Of a DNA stretch of 64,000 nucleotides, positions 19,801-37,359 are shown one piece after another. The translations under genes were made by a program, and so were the position numbers. The stretch's first letter is position 1. Every line of letters begins with the position of its first letter. Origin of the DNA: Nocardia kruczakiae NBRC 101016 (GTDB lineage Bacteria > Actinomycetota > Actinomycetes > Mycobacteriales > Mycobacteriaceae); NCBI RefSeq assembly GCF_001612965.1, contig NZ_BDBL01000001.1, positions 186,001 to 250,000 on the forward strand, in the 5' to 3' direction. Below the pieces are notes generated by a model, which searched no databases, had not been told where the DNA came from, and was given only the letters and a program-made list of their open reading frames with translations.

Positions 19801-21396
19801 CGGTGTGCCGCGGCTGTGCGACCGTTACCGGCACTGGCGTCCGAACGCGTCCGCGTGTGGTGGCCGACTCGTGGCGCTCAGCCGGTGACCGGCGACGCCG
19901 ACGTCACCGATCCGGCCGCGACCATGCTGTGGGGTGTCGCCACGGTCGTGCGTCGCGAGTATCCGGAATTGCGGTGCAGCACAGTCGATCTGGATGACGA
20001 CGCCGATTCGTCGCTGGCACGTCTGGCGGAAGAGATCCACCGGTGGTCGCCGGAGATGCGAATCGCGCATCGCGGGCAGGATCGCTACGTCGCGCGGCTT
20101 CGCCGTGCACAGCCGGGAACGGATGTGCGGATCCGGCCCGATCGCAGTTATCTCGTCACGGGCGGTCTGCGGGGCATCGGCCCGCGCGTGGCGCGTCTGC
20201 TGGCCGAACAGGGCGCGGGCCACCTCGTACTCGTCGGCCGCACCGCCCCCGATCCGGAGACCGCGCAGCTGCTGGACGAGATCCGCGACGGTGGTTGCCC
20301 GATCACCGTGCACACCGCCGATATCGGCGCCGAATCACTCGCCGCCGTGGTCGCCACGGCGCCGCATCCGCTCGGCGGCATCGTGCACGCGGCCGGTGTG
20401 CTGGACGATGCGACGATCGCCGGGATGGATGCCGGCCGGTTCGAGAAGGTGCTCGCGCCCAAGGTCGGCGGGATTCGTTCGCTGCGCGAGATCATCGGCG
20501 CGGAAACCGATTTCGTGGTCTGCTTCTCGTCGCTGACGGCGACCGTGGGTGCGGGCGGGCAAGCCAACTACGCCGCGGCCAATGCCTACCTGGACGGGTA
20601 CGCGTCCGTGCTGCGGGCCCAGGGCATCCCCGCCACCAGCATCGCGTGGGGGCCGTGGGGGGAGATCGGGATGGCGGCCCGTCTCGACGCCGAGGAACGC
20701 GAGCGCGCCCGGCTGCGCGGTTACCGCCCGCTCTCACCGGAACAGGGGCTGCGGTTGCTCGCCGGCAATCTGGTCGCAGCCGGACCGACGGTCGTCGCCG
20801 CGGATCTGGACTGGCCGAAACTTGCCACGGCCGCGGGCGGTGACCCGTGGTACGGAAGTATCGCCGCCACCCCCGCCGCTGCCGGACCGGCCGCCTCGCT
20901 GCGGGAACGGGCCCTGGCCGCTGCCCGGACCGACCGGCCGGCCCTCGTCCGTGATCTGACGGCCACCGAGGTGAAGGCGGTACTGGGACTCGACGACGGG
21001 CATCTGATCGACCCGGAGGAGGGGTTCACCCAGCTCGGCATGGATTCCCTCGCGGTCGTCGAACTGCGCTCACGCCTGCAGGACGGCTTCGGACTCGCGC
21101 TGCCCGCGACCTTCGGATTCGACTATCCGACCGTCGAGAAGGCGGCCGAATATCTTTCGGCCGCCATCTCTTCCGAGGAAGCCGACACGTCGGACGCGAT
21201 CGTGGCCCCTGCGGCACATCGCGCCCGGCCGCAGCAGCCGACGGCGCAGGCCGGGCCACCGCACCCGGCCGCGACATCGCCGGCTTCGGCCGAGTCGCCA
21301 CCGTCGGCCCGGCCAGCGGCACCCCCGCCGGAGGATCCGATCGCCGCCGAGCTGGCTCTGCTGGAGGCGGCATTACACAGCGACGCACAGTGGTGA
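13888..21396 (+). CDS. Hybrid NRPS-PKS: C(partial)-A-T-KS-AT(inactive)-DH-KR-ACP
   Basis: A 2502-residue megasynthase. Residues 1-210 resemble only the C-terminal half of a condensation domain (HPLFQIAYCEL); HHxxxDG is absent. The A domain (about 220-700) has YTSGSTGRPKG, NYYGPTEAA and NAAGKIDRRSL. Its specificity residues read D-V-W-H-T-S-Y-V-D-K by alignment to GrsA, close to the serine code. A carrier domain follows (LGGNSLLV, residue 756). KS has Cys 988 (SACSTS), EAHGTAT and NIGHLD. The AT region is eroded: GxSxG reads GYGTG near 1407 and GQGxQ is missing. DH has DHRLFGTAVVPG near 1594, but its second acid is Glu in HAGLVEAAFQ. KR has VTGGLRGIG, the LDD motif and NYAAANA. The ACP has LGMDSLA. 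The GTG start lies 16 bp after the carbamoyltransferase. Confidence 0.92.
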   Translation: MQADFLPGVLAIATDFRRAPVQRYLRAREEYRLGASGPALAALAALIHRYSEHAEVTLGVIAPEDDSPIPLRIAVEPDRTAEALAAEVADARSRLVDGRAGFDIDELIGKLCPTPVFDRHPLFQIAYCELTGDHDPDAAEDALEAVVGCDLVFVDDRGAGELRCEYDAELFEPQTVRRLLAQWALLIDAFTAHPDTALAALPMLPDDEWTALDEWSTGPSVARPATTLHALIAERAARRPHSPAVMSEAGTLSYGELDDRAARAAGYLSAVGVRPRQIVALCLRRSLRVPVLALGVMKAGAAYLPLDPADPDARLATILADSGASVVLCDDAGIAGRLSVEGVTAIDLDAVWDDLEQVEPAPARVGAPTDLAYVIYTSGSTGRPKGVLIEHAAICNRLLHDAIRIDESDRVLQKTPLTFDVSVWDLFYPLVHGAQSVLCDAEGHRDSRYLLETIRAQQITVAHFVPSMLRTWLAEPGVEGCTSLRYVTTSGEALPADVAAEFHRLLPDTALHNYYGPTEAAVDVTCEQVLPGAAVTLGRPIENVRALVLDAAGQLVPVGVPGQLHLAGVCLARGYVDPADESGRFVADRRTGERLYATGDRVRRLPDGRLEYLGRADHQLKLRGLRIEAGEVEAVLRTADGVREAVVTVFGDDPQRSELVGYVSPADDAVVDADTLREHARALLPAYMVPARIIVLEKFPRNAAGKIDRRSLPAPVATVRGATTASANELSDAIAAVWARVLECDSVPATANFFDLGGNSLLVARVHLALEEALGISIARTDLFRYPTVAALAAALAGSVAARDVADEAADRSGPFAVIGMAVRVPGAADLDEFWDVIAGARTTMTDLDDEQLRAAGESAERIAAPNYVRTAAVLDDIAGFDADYFGFTAREAQVTDPQHRLLLECAVEALEHAGYGGAPQRPRTGVFVGGLPSSYFHRYFADDFTQLPSTQHYQIKVGNEPDFLPTSIAYRLDLRGPAVTVQSACSTSLVAVHLACQSIGRGECEIAVAGGVAVRVPDRVGYLHQEGMVASPDGHCRAFDEQAGGTVFGNGAGVVVLKRLDDAVRDGDRIFAVVRGTAINNDGAAKVGFTAPSVDGQVEVIRRAHRVAGVAPTEIGYVEAHGTATPMGDPMEIAALTEAFGGPREDRCDVGSVKANIGHLDTAAGVAGFVKAVLALDHAVLPGLANLERPSSRIPWSETPFQVSPRSRAWPSDRPRIATVSAFGIGGTNAHAVLEAAPPRAATDLPAGWTGLFRLSARSDAALRDLAQRYLDRLTDDTAVEDVCYTTGFGREQHERRLAAVISSLPELRAALAAYLRGEPAAALFTAAEEHADRRLCLVLGDAPEAGVDAFLDLYAEDSVVRTARAEVTAALGGAEPTGVPADLGRLYVLVQVWRACGLQWDAVIGYGTGEYVAAAISGVVDLATAMRYAAAATPLTTGGDRRELWLVSQAPDVESCVTAAGCDRMLVLGRRSDERARLRLAADRHGVHTVLAADGPHDVQRTLLIAAAKLYAVGMDICPTPWGPFALGRRIPLPTYTFQRSHFWVEPERALRRTVRAAEDAGLPGRPVDLPLSEEIRYERSFACDSPSYVTDHRLFGTAVVPGASHIAMVLAAAAHHIDGPYALRDTLFLHPFAVSDGGSRRAQLVLRPNGSGWDVTLVAEEESGAGVAWPALFRTALDSAPAESDSTFGDADRDDVLARCPQELSGLEFYRDVWVPGLDTGNSFHWIETIWRGDNEALCLTTRPEGVEIGPEPLHAGLVEAAFQVLNSCWKYDNALLRAQENIYVPFSIDRYYFSGRRTEGPLWIHARLAGGHGAGDEAFTAHIRMYDVTGELVVAVDGFESRRISRAQVERALAHKTADITHEQHWQRTEAAGAGAEPVSLLVVDDEPDRLSRFARVLRERSIPAVSVLIGAEVPPGSGITRHAATDAEIGSWPAEFAAADRRGFVDLRGLSATDDESAHFVGEVAQRCAAAVRPLPALASERVRVWWPTRGAQPVTGDADVTDPAATMLWGVATVVRREYPELRCSTVDLDDDADSSLARLAEEIHRWSPEMRIAHRGQDRYVARLRRAQPGTDVRIRPDRSYLVTGGLRGIGPRVARLLAEQGAGHLVLVGRTAPDPETAQLLDEIRDGGCPITVHTADIGAESLAAVVATAPHPLGGIVHAAGVLDDATIAGMDAGRFEKVLAPKVGGIRSLREIIGAETDFVVCFSSLTATVGAGGQANYAAANAYLDGYASVLRAQGIPATSIAWGPWGEIGMAARLDAEERERARLRGYRPLSPEQGLRLLAGNLVAAGPTVVAADLDWPKLATAAGGDPWYGSIAATPAAAGPAASLRERALAAARTDRPALVRDLTATEVKAVLGLDDGHLIDPEEGFTQLGMDSLAVVELRSRLQDGFGLALPATFGFDYPTVEKAAEYLSAAISSEEADTSDAIVAPAAHRARPQQPTAQAGPPHPAATSPASAESPPSARPAAPPPEDPIAAELALLEAALHSDAQW

Positions 21397-21401
21397 GGGA
21401 T

Positions 21402-31080
<9,679 letters not shown>

Positions 31081-31084
<4 letters not shown>

Positions 31085-31986
31085 GCGTCTACCTGCACGG
31101 GATCTCCTACGCGGTCGGCGCCCGCGAGCCGATCGCCGGCCTCGAACCGCTACGGGACGACCCGGCCATGCTGCGCGATATGCACGGCCTCGGCCTGTAC
31201 AACTACTGCCGCGCCGAACAGACGCCGCTGCAACTGGCCGCGGAAGTGGTCGCGAGCACCCTCGACCGGATCCCGGTCGATGCCGCCGAGATCGACCTGC
31301 TGGTCTACGCGTCGTCGAGCCCCGAAACCGGCGCCCTGGCCGGTGGTGACTTCCTGCGCTTCTGTGAGCGTTTCGGTCTCACCCGTGCCACTCCGATCGG
31401 TGTCACGCTGGCCGAATGCGCGAATTTCGGTAGTGCCCTGCGCATCGCGCACAGCCTGGTCGCCGCCGGATCGGCCCGCAACGTCCTGGTGGTCACCTCC
31501 GACGCGTGCCCGGACCCGCACGCCCGCATTCTGCGCGACGCGCTCTCGGTACTGAGCGACGGCGCCGCCGCCTGCCTGATCACCTCCGCGCAACCGTCGC
31601 GGATCGAGGTGCTCGGCTCGAACCAGGGCACCAATCAGCTGATCCGCGTGGCGAAGATGCCGGCGCTGGCCGGGCTGACCAAGCGTGGCCTGTCCCGTGC
31701 GGTGGCCGATATGCTCGACCGCGCCGGCCTGGACCGCGGCGACGTGCGGCGCATCATCGCCAACAACGTCAACGAGGAGGCCGTGCGATTCATGGCCGAT
31801 TCGGCCGGACTCGACCACGACCTGTGCTACCTGGACAACATCGCCGACTACGCCCACGTCCATTCGGCCGACAACCTGATCAATCTGCAGACGTATCTGG
31901 AGGACGGCGTCGCGCCGGGGGAGATCGTCATGACCATCAGCCACGGGTTCGGCACCTGGGGCGTCGCACTGTTGAGGATCGGCTGA
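31081..31986 (+). CDS. KAS III-like ketosynthase/acyltransferase
   Basis: A 301-residue FabH-like thiolase-fold protein. The nucleophile Cys113 (LAECANFGSA) and the closing glycine motif GFGTWGVALLR are present. Where FabH has HQAN, this protein has NNVN (228-231). Where FabH has the GNTSAAS Asn, it has His259 (YAHVHSAD). The catalytic His and Asn thus appear to have changed places. The ATG overlaps the PKS stop by 4 bp. Pathway-associated FabH-like proteins often act as acyltransferases or chain-transfer enzymes. With no thioesterase in the cluster, this is the best candidate for chain release or acyl transfer, but starter condensation cannot be excluded. Confidence 0.82.
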
Positions 31987-31987
31987 C

Positions 31988-33319
31988 ATGCTCGCATTCG
32001 TATTCCCCGGTCAGGGCGCGCAGTTCCCCGGCATGGGCAAGGCGCTGGCCGACACCTATCCGGTCGCGCGCGAGGTGTTCGACCGTGCCGACGCGGCGAT
32101 CGACTTCGGCCTGAGCGAGCTGTGCTTCGCCGGCGACCCGGCGGAGCTGGCGCGGACCGAATGCGCCCAGCCCGCGATCCTGGCCACCAGTGTGGCGGCC
32201 TATCGAGTTCTGGTGTCGGAGACCGGAATTCATCCGATGGTCGTGGCCGGGCACAGCCTCGGTGAGATCACCGCCCACGTCTGCGCCGGCGCCCTCGACG
32301 TCGAGACCGCGGTGCGCCTGGTGCGTCGCCGGGGCGCCCTGATGCAGGAAGCGGTGCCGCCGGGGGCGGGCGCGATGGTGGCGGTGATGGGTCTCGCCGC
32401 CGACGAGGTCGACCGGATCTGCACCGCCGCGGCGCAATCCGAGGTCGTCGCGGTCGCCAACTACAACGGCGCGAGTCAGCTGGTGATCTCCGGGCACACC
32501 GGCGCGGTCGGCAGGGCCCGGCAACTCGCCGAGGAGCGGGGGGCCATCACCCGTGCGCTCGACGTCAGCGCGCCGTTCCACTGTGCACTCATGGCACCGG
32601 CCGCCGCCGGGTTCCGATCCGAACTCGCCCGCGCCGAATTCACCTCGCCGCGAATTCCGGTGGTGGAGGGCGCGTCCGGGCAGTGGCGAACCGACGCCGA
32701 CCCGGTCGACTCGCTGTCCGCGCAGATCTGCGCACCCGTGCGCTGGGATGTGGTGACGGCCGGACTGGCGGCGCGCGGTGTTCGATACGTGATCGAAGCC
32801 GGGCCCGGCGCACGCCTCACATCGCTGCTGCGCCGATCGGAAAAAGGCATCGGCACAGCGCATTTCGGGGAGCCGCAGGATCTCGACGCCGTGGTCGCTC
32901 TCCTCGGAGACCGGCCGTGGCTGCGGCGCGAGCCCGGGTACTGGCAGTACGGTGACCGCGGCGACCTGTACGCGCCCGGTACCTCCGAGATCGTCTGGGC
33001 CGGTGGCGACGACGCCGAGACGATGACCGACGCGGCCTGGACCACCCGTTCCGACGGCTCGCGTCTGCGCCACTACGGCCCGATGGCGGTGATCACGGCG
33101 GACAACGCGCTGCGTACCTACGATCCGGCGCTCTGGACGCCGCGTGAGGACGGGGCCTACGTGCGCCGCGACCACACCGCTGTCGAGCACCCGGCCACCG
33201 GCGGTGACAGCTTCGATCCGGCGGACTGGATCGTCGACCCGTCCGGGACCATGCGCCGCCGCGACGGCTCCCGCGTCATCTGGCCCGATGGCGACGAGTG
33301 GAGCTTCGCCGCGCCCTGA
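31988..33319 (+). CDS. Free-standing malonyl-type acyltransferase with novel C-terminal domain
   Basis: A 443-residue protein starting 1 bp after the KAS III-like gene. Residues 1-300 are a complete FabD-like acyltransferase: FVFPGQGAQFPGMG, VVAGHSLGEI with Ser90, Arg near 115, and APFH with His198, a malonyl-type motif. It could load the two PKS modules that have no working AT. Residues about 305-443 are not part of FabD. They are rich in Trp, Tyr, Asp and Gly with repeated short strings such as WTTRSDGSR, WTPREDGAY, WIVDPSG and WPDGDEW, suggesting a small repeated beta structure. I do not recognise this domain; it may dock the AT to the PKS. Confidence 0.88.
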   Translation: MLAFVFPGQGAQFPGMGKALADTYPVAREVFDRADAAIDFGLSELCFAGDPAELARTECAQPAILATSVAAYRVLVSETGIHPMVVAGHSLGEITAHVCAGALDVETAVRLVRRRGALMQEAVPPGAGAMVAVMGLAADEVDRICTAAAQSEVVAVANYNGASQLVISGHTGAVGRARQLAEERGAITRALDVSAPFHCALMAPAAAGFRSELARAEFTSPRIPVVEGASGQWRTDADPVDSLSAQICAPVRWDVVTAGLAARGVRYVIEAGPGARLTSLLRRSEKGIGTAHFGEPQDLDAVVALLGDRPWLRREPGYWQYGDRGDLYAPGTSEIVWAGGDDAETMTDAAWTTRSDGSRLRHYGPMAVITADNALRTYDPALWTPREDGAYVRRDHTAVEHPATGGDSFDPADWIVDPSGTMRRRDGSRVIWPDGDEWSFAAP

Positions 33320-33342
33320 GCGCGGCCACCGTTCGTGGGTTG

Positions 33343-33561
33343 TCAGTGCACCCGTGAGGAATCCGGAATCAGCCGGCCTTCCTCGACCAGCACGCGTAGC
33401 GCGGCACGCCGGCGCGGGCATTCGTCGGTCCGGCAGCCTCGGTGCATCTGCATGATCTGATGGGCCTTCTGCGGGGTGAGGTCGAGCGGTTCCATCCAAC
33501 AGGTGCTGAACATATCCACGGTGTAGTCGCCCTCCTCGATCCCTGCCTGCCCATCGGCCAT
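33343..33561 (-). CDS. Small conserved Cys-containing protein
   Basis: A 72-residue protein convergent with the AT gene. It contains CWMEPLDLTPQKAHQIMQMH and RGCRTDECPRRRAALRVL, giving three cysteines and a basic helix. I associate this sequence type with short conserved proteins of Nocardia and Rhodococcus, but its function is unknown. The Cys spacing does not match WhiB. The start may be ATG 33561 or the internal ATG 33513 (MFSTCWM). Confidence 0.6.
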   Translation of the reverse strand: MADGQAGIEEGDYTVDMFSTCWMEPLDLTPQKAHQIMQMHRGCRTDECPRRRAALRVLVEEGRLIPDSSRVH

Positions 33562-33650
33562 CCCGTGCCGATGTCGGTCTGTCGAGGTTATGCCCCCACT
33601 TTCGGGGGCCGGAATGTGCCGAGCGGACCGAATATTGGTAATTTCGGACT

Positions 33651-34688
33651 GTGGTTGGGATCGGTACGCCGTCCGATGTGTTGCCGCACGGCAGCGTCAG
33701 TGTGCGAATGATGGTCAGTGTCGGGCTCGCGCATGGATTGGACGAACCGCTGTTATTGGCGGGTACCGGAATCGAACCCGCGGATCTGGCCGATGAACAG
33801 GTGCGAATTTGGCCGGATCAAGAATTCGCCGTCGCGCGCAATCTGATTCGCGCGCTCGGCGACCGGCCCGGTCTCGGCGTGCAGACCGCCGCGCAGGCAT
33901 CCCTCGGCAAGGCCGGTCTGGTCGGCCTCGCGGCCCTGGCCAGCGCGACCATGCGCGATGTGCTGAACATCGCGGTCCGCTACCAGGATCTGGTCTCGGT
34001 GGCGGCGCGCTATCACCTGGAGGAGTCCGGCGGCGACGAGGTGGCGCTGGTTGCCGACGGCTCGGGAATACCCGCGGACCTGCGCGGATACTTCGTCGAA
34101 CGCGAGGTGGCGCTGATCTTCGTCGCTGAGCGGGCGCTCGATGTGACCATCCCCGCGGTGCGCCTGGAACTGGAGCTGGGTGCCGATCGGGCCGCCGCAC
34201 TGGCCGAGTTCACCTCGGTCGACAACATCCTCAGCGACTGTCCGCGGACCGCGCTGGTACTGCCGCGCTCGTTCCTGGATCTGCGCATGCCACATGCCGA
34301 TTCGCATACCGCGAACCTGATCGAACGGCAGTGCCGCGAGGCGCTGCAGGTGCTGCTGGACGGCGGCTGGAAGTTGTCGACGCTGGTCCGTGAGCGCCTG
34401 CTGCGCGAACCGGGTTCGGTGCCGTCGATGGCCGAAGTAGCCGCTGAGCTGCACATCAACGTCCGGACGCTGCGCCGGCAACTCGCCGCCGAGGGCGCCA
34501 GCTTCCGCGGCCTGCTCAACACCGTGCGGGAGAGCACCGCGGCGGAGCTGCTGCGCGCCGGGTCGACGGTCGAGGATGTGGCCCGCCGGCTCGGATATGC
34601 GGAAACGGCCAATTTCACTCACGCCTTCACGCGGTGGATGGGGATGTCACCGCGGGCATACCGCCAGTCGCTGACTCGAAATCGATAG
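33651..34688 (+). CDS. AraC-family transcriptional regulator
   Basis: A 345-residue regulator of the OruR-like subclass. Residues 1-210 form the N-terminal ligand-sensing domain. Residues about 240-345 form the double helix-turn-helix: VPSMAEVAAELHINVRTLRRQLAAEGASF, then VEDVARRLGYAETANFTHAFTRWMGMSPRAYR. GTG 33651 is used; internal ATG codons (MMVSVG) are possible. It lies just after the biosynthetic cluster on the same strand, separated by a small opposite gene, so it may regulate the cluster. That link is only positional. Confidence 0.85.
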   Translation: MVGIGTPSDVLPHGSVSVRMMVSVGLAHGLDEPLLLAGTGIEPADLADEQVRIWPDQEFAVARNLIRALGDRPGLGVQTAAQASLGKAGLVGLAALASATMRDVLNIAVRYQDLVSVAARYHLEESGGDEVALVADGSGIPADLRGYFVEREVALIFVAERALDVTIPAVRLELELGADRAAALAEFTSVDNILSDCPRTALVLPRSFLDLRMPHADSHTANLIERQCREALQVLLDGGWKLSTLVRERLLREPGSVPSMAEVAAELHINVRTLRRQLAAEGASFRGLLNTVRESTAAELLRAGSTVEDVARRLGYAETANFTHAFTRWMGMSPRAYRQSLTRNR

Positions 34689-34964
34689 CGAATCGTGTCC
34701 TGACCCGTATTCGGATTTCGGGAATCCGTGATTTTCGGTGCCCGAAACAATGTGCGGCACCGTGTCCCGGTTAACTCGCTGCGGCATTTTCCGTCGCCCG
34801 CATTCTGCATTCGCAATATGGCGATCGAATGCCGAAGAATTGCGCTGGGCGGAGTCGCGGCCGCTCGGTGGGTCGTCGGCTGCCCGGTCCGTCGCCCCAC
34901 CTTCCGTGGAGTGCGTGCTGCCCGTCATATAGTTTCCTAGTAAAATACCTGTTAACCTTCCTGT

Positions 34965-36725
34965 GTGTCGCATCGTGCCCCCTCCTCCCCAGCTGCCGGC
35001 TTCCGTACCACCCTGCGGATGCTGTCGCTGCGAGGCGTGTTCCGGATGCGACCGGTCGCCGACACCTGGTATCAGGCGGCGCTGTGCGCGGTGATCGCCA
35101 TCGGCGGGCCGGAGGTCGTGCTGCTGGCCACCGGGCAGGTGCAGCTGGCCTTCTACACCAGCGCAGGCGGTCTGTGCGCCCTGTACGGGCACGGCCTGCC
35201 GTATGCCGCCCGCGGCCGCACGCTGGCCTGGGTGGTGCTCGGAATGTTCGCCGGCACAGCGGTCGCGTTGACCGCGTCGGCGCTGATCGACTCCGCGGCG
35301 GTGCGGGTGCTGGTGATCGCGGTGCTCGCCGGGCTGTACAAGCTGGTCTGTGATGCCGCCCGGATGGGCCCGCCCGGCAACATCATCTTCACCTTCGTGG
35401 TCTCCAGCGCGGCCTTCATCCCGCAGCGCACTGAGCAACTCCCCGGCCACCTCGCCCTGATCCTGCTGGGCGGCGTCCTGGCGTGGTGTGTGTGTATGGC
35501 CCCGGCGCTGGTACGCCCGCACGGGCCGCAGCGGCTGGCTGTGGCGCGCGCCCTCGAATCCACCGCTCGGCTGCTGCGGGTACCGCTCGACGATGCCGGA
35601 GTGCCGCGTGCCCGGCACGATGCCGCGGTCGCCGTGCAGGCCGGATGGACCGCGCTGGCCCGGGTGCCCGCGACCGCCCGCACCGCGGCACAACGCACCG
35701 CGCTGGCCGGTCTGCTGGCCCGCGCCGAAACCCTCGCCGCCACAACCCGGCCCGCCGACTCCGAGTTGTCCCGGTATCCCTCCGATGCCGGAAGTGCCGG
35801 GGCGGAAACGGATTTCACGGCAACACGGGAGCGAACCCGAATCGACGCCGAAACCCTCGAGCAGTACGCCCGCACCCTGCGCCGCGGCCGTGACATCCCC
35901 CGGATCCATTGCGCCGCAGCCGAAGAATCCGAGATCCGCGGTATCGGCCTCGGGCGAACCGACGGCGTCCGCGGTGCGGCGCTGCGGCGGGTGGGCCATG
36001 CCTTCCTGCCCGGCGCCGCCGGACTGCCGCTCGCCGCCCGCGTCACCCTCGGTTCCGCGGCCGCGGGCTGGATCTCGTTGGCGCTGGGCGTGAATCGCCC
36101 GTACTGGGCGGTGATGACCGCCGCCGTTCTGATCGTCGCCAACACCGCGCTGTCGTGGCAGCGTACTGTGCAACGCGTGCTGGGCAATCTGGTAGGTGTC
36201 GCGCTGTTCACGGCGGTGGCGCCGTGGGCGCACAGCGCCGTCGCACTGGTGGTGATGGCTCTGATCTGTCAGGTGATCGTCGAGGCCACCATCTCCCGGA
36301 ACTATTGGGTCGCTTCGGTGTTCATCACACCGATGGCCCTGGCGATGGTGGAGTTCGCCACTCCGCGTCCGGCCTCCGAACTCGGACTCGATCGCTGGCT
36401 CGACACCTGCGTGGGCGCGGTGATCGCCGTCCTGATCTGTTTCGCCGTGCCCAATCGCCGGGTCACCGACCGGGTTGCGGCGGCGCTGGGCGAACTCGAT
36501 GCCGCGATCGCCCGCGCCCGCCGGGCGGTGGACTCCGGTACCGGTGGCCCCGGCGACCGGGCTCGGCTCGCGGCCGCCCTGATCGAGGTCCGAAACTGCG
36601 CCGACACCGCCGCGGGGGAGTGGTGGAGTGCGCCGCTTCCCGACGAACGCATCGTCGCCGCGGAACGTACCGGACATCAGCTGCTGGATCGGTTGCCGGT
36701 CCGGACCCTCGCGGCGGTGTCGTGA
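34965..36725 (+). CDS. FUSC-family membrane protein
   Basis: A 586-residue inner-membrane protein of the fusaric acid resistance (FUSC) type. Two groups of hydrophobic segments lie around residues 38-180 and 345-490, separated by a long soluble region. The second group contains WISLALGVNRPYWAVMTAAVLI, typical of FUSC/aromatic-acid exporter proteins. It starts at GTG 34965, and its stop overlaps the ATG of a MarR gene (TGATG). A role in efflux of small aromatic compounds is inferred from the family. It is close to, but separate from, the biosynthetic cluster. Confidence 0.85.
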   Translation: MSHRAPSSPAAGFRTTLRMLSLRGVFRMRPVADTWYQAALCAVIAIGGPEVVLLATGQVQLAFYTSAGGLCALYGHGLPYAARGRTLAWVVLGMFAGTAVALTASALIDSAAVRVLVIAVLAGLYKLVCDAARMGPPGNIIFTFVVSSAAFIPQRTEQLPGHLALILLGGVLAWCVCMAPALVRPHGPQRLAVARALESTARLLRVPLDDAGVPRARHDAAVAVQAGWTALARVPATARTAAQRTALAGLLARAETLAATTRPADSELSRYPSDAGSAGAETDFTATRERTRIDAETLEQYARTLRRGRDIPRIHCAAAEESEIRGIGLGRTDGVRGAALRRVGHAFLPGAAGLPLAARVTLGSAAAGWISLALGVNRPYWAVMTAAVLIVANTALSWQRTVQRVLGNLVGVALFTAVAPWAHSAVALVVMALICQVIVEATISRNYWVASVFITPMALAMVEFATPRPASELGLDRWLDTCVGAVIAVLICFAVPNRRVTDRVAAALGELDAAIARARRAVDSGTGGPGDRARLAAALIEVRNCADTAAGEWWSAPLPDERIVAAERTGHQLLDRLPVRTLAAVS

Positions 36726-37276
36726 TGACCGCGCGGACTCCGGCCGCAACGCGCGGCGCCGTCGCCGCGACCGCCGACGATGCCGTCGCCGAGGTGATGC
36801 GGCAGTGGGCGCAGGCCGCGCCCGAGCTCGATCTGAGTCCGATCGCGGTGATCGGCCGCATCACCCGCTGTGCGGCGCTGCTGCAACAGGTCGCCGACGC
36901 ACCGCTCGGCGACGAGGACCTGGCGCGACCGGAATTCGACATTCTGCTGGCACTGCGGCGCGTCGGCGGTGAACTCACGCCGGGCCGGCTGGCACGCGAA
37001 ACGTTCGCCTCGCCCGCGGCTGTGACCAAACGGCTGCGGGGGCTGGAAGAGCGCGGGCTCGTCGGCCGGCGGGCCGATACCCGCGACCGGCGGGTCTCCC
37101 ATATCGCGCTGAGTGCGGAAGGCCGTGCGCTGATCGATCGGCTGATGCCGCGCCAGCTGGCCTATGAGGCGGGATTGCTGTCCGGACTACCGGACGAGGA
37201 CCAGCGCGAACTCGCCCGCATCCTGGCCGATGTGCTGGTGCGGTGGGAAGGGCGGTTCGGCGGCTTGCCCCGCTGA
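36725..37276 (+). CDS. MarR-family transcriptional regulator
   Basis: A 183-residue winged-helix repressor-type protein. The DNA-binding part reads LTPGRLARETFASPAAVTKRLRGLEERGLVGRR followed by the wing DTRDRRVSHIALSAEG. Helices at both ends would form the dimer interface. The start codon shares a base with the stop of the FUSC gene, so the two are co-translated. The usual arrangement is a MarR protein that controls its neighbouring efflux gene in response to the exported compound. Confidence 0.9.
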   Translation: MTARTPAATRGAVAATADDAVAEVMRQWAQAAPELDLSPIAVIGRITRCAALLQQVADAPLGDEDLARPEFDILLALRRVGGELTPGRLARETFASPAAVTKRLRGLEERGLVGRRADTRDRRVSHIALSAEGRALIDRLMPRQLAYEAGLLSGLPDEDQRELARILADVLVRWEGRFGGLPR

Positions 37277-37305
37277 CGCGCGCGGCGGCTCGGTCGGCGC
37301 GGACG

Positions 37306-37343
37306 CCCGCATCCGGTCGTGCGAGAAGCGGACCGGATGCGGG
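37306..37343. terminator. bidirectional hairpin between marR-type gene and GT4
   Basis: Perfect 13-bp arms (CCCGCATCCGGTC at 37306-37318 and its complement at 37331-37343) with a 12-base loop lie between two convergent genes. There is no strong T-run. The position indicates a terminator for one or both strands. Confidence 0.6.
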
Positions 37344-37359
37344 TGGATTCGCCTGCGAA

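Noticed and set aside
33755..33790. tRNA-like T-arm string (GGAATCGAACCC) on the minus strand
   Set aside because: The stem bases do not pair properly, no other tRNA arms are found, and the bases lie inside the AraC gene.
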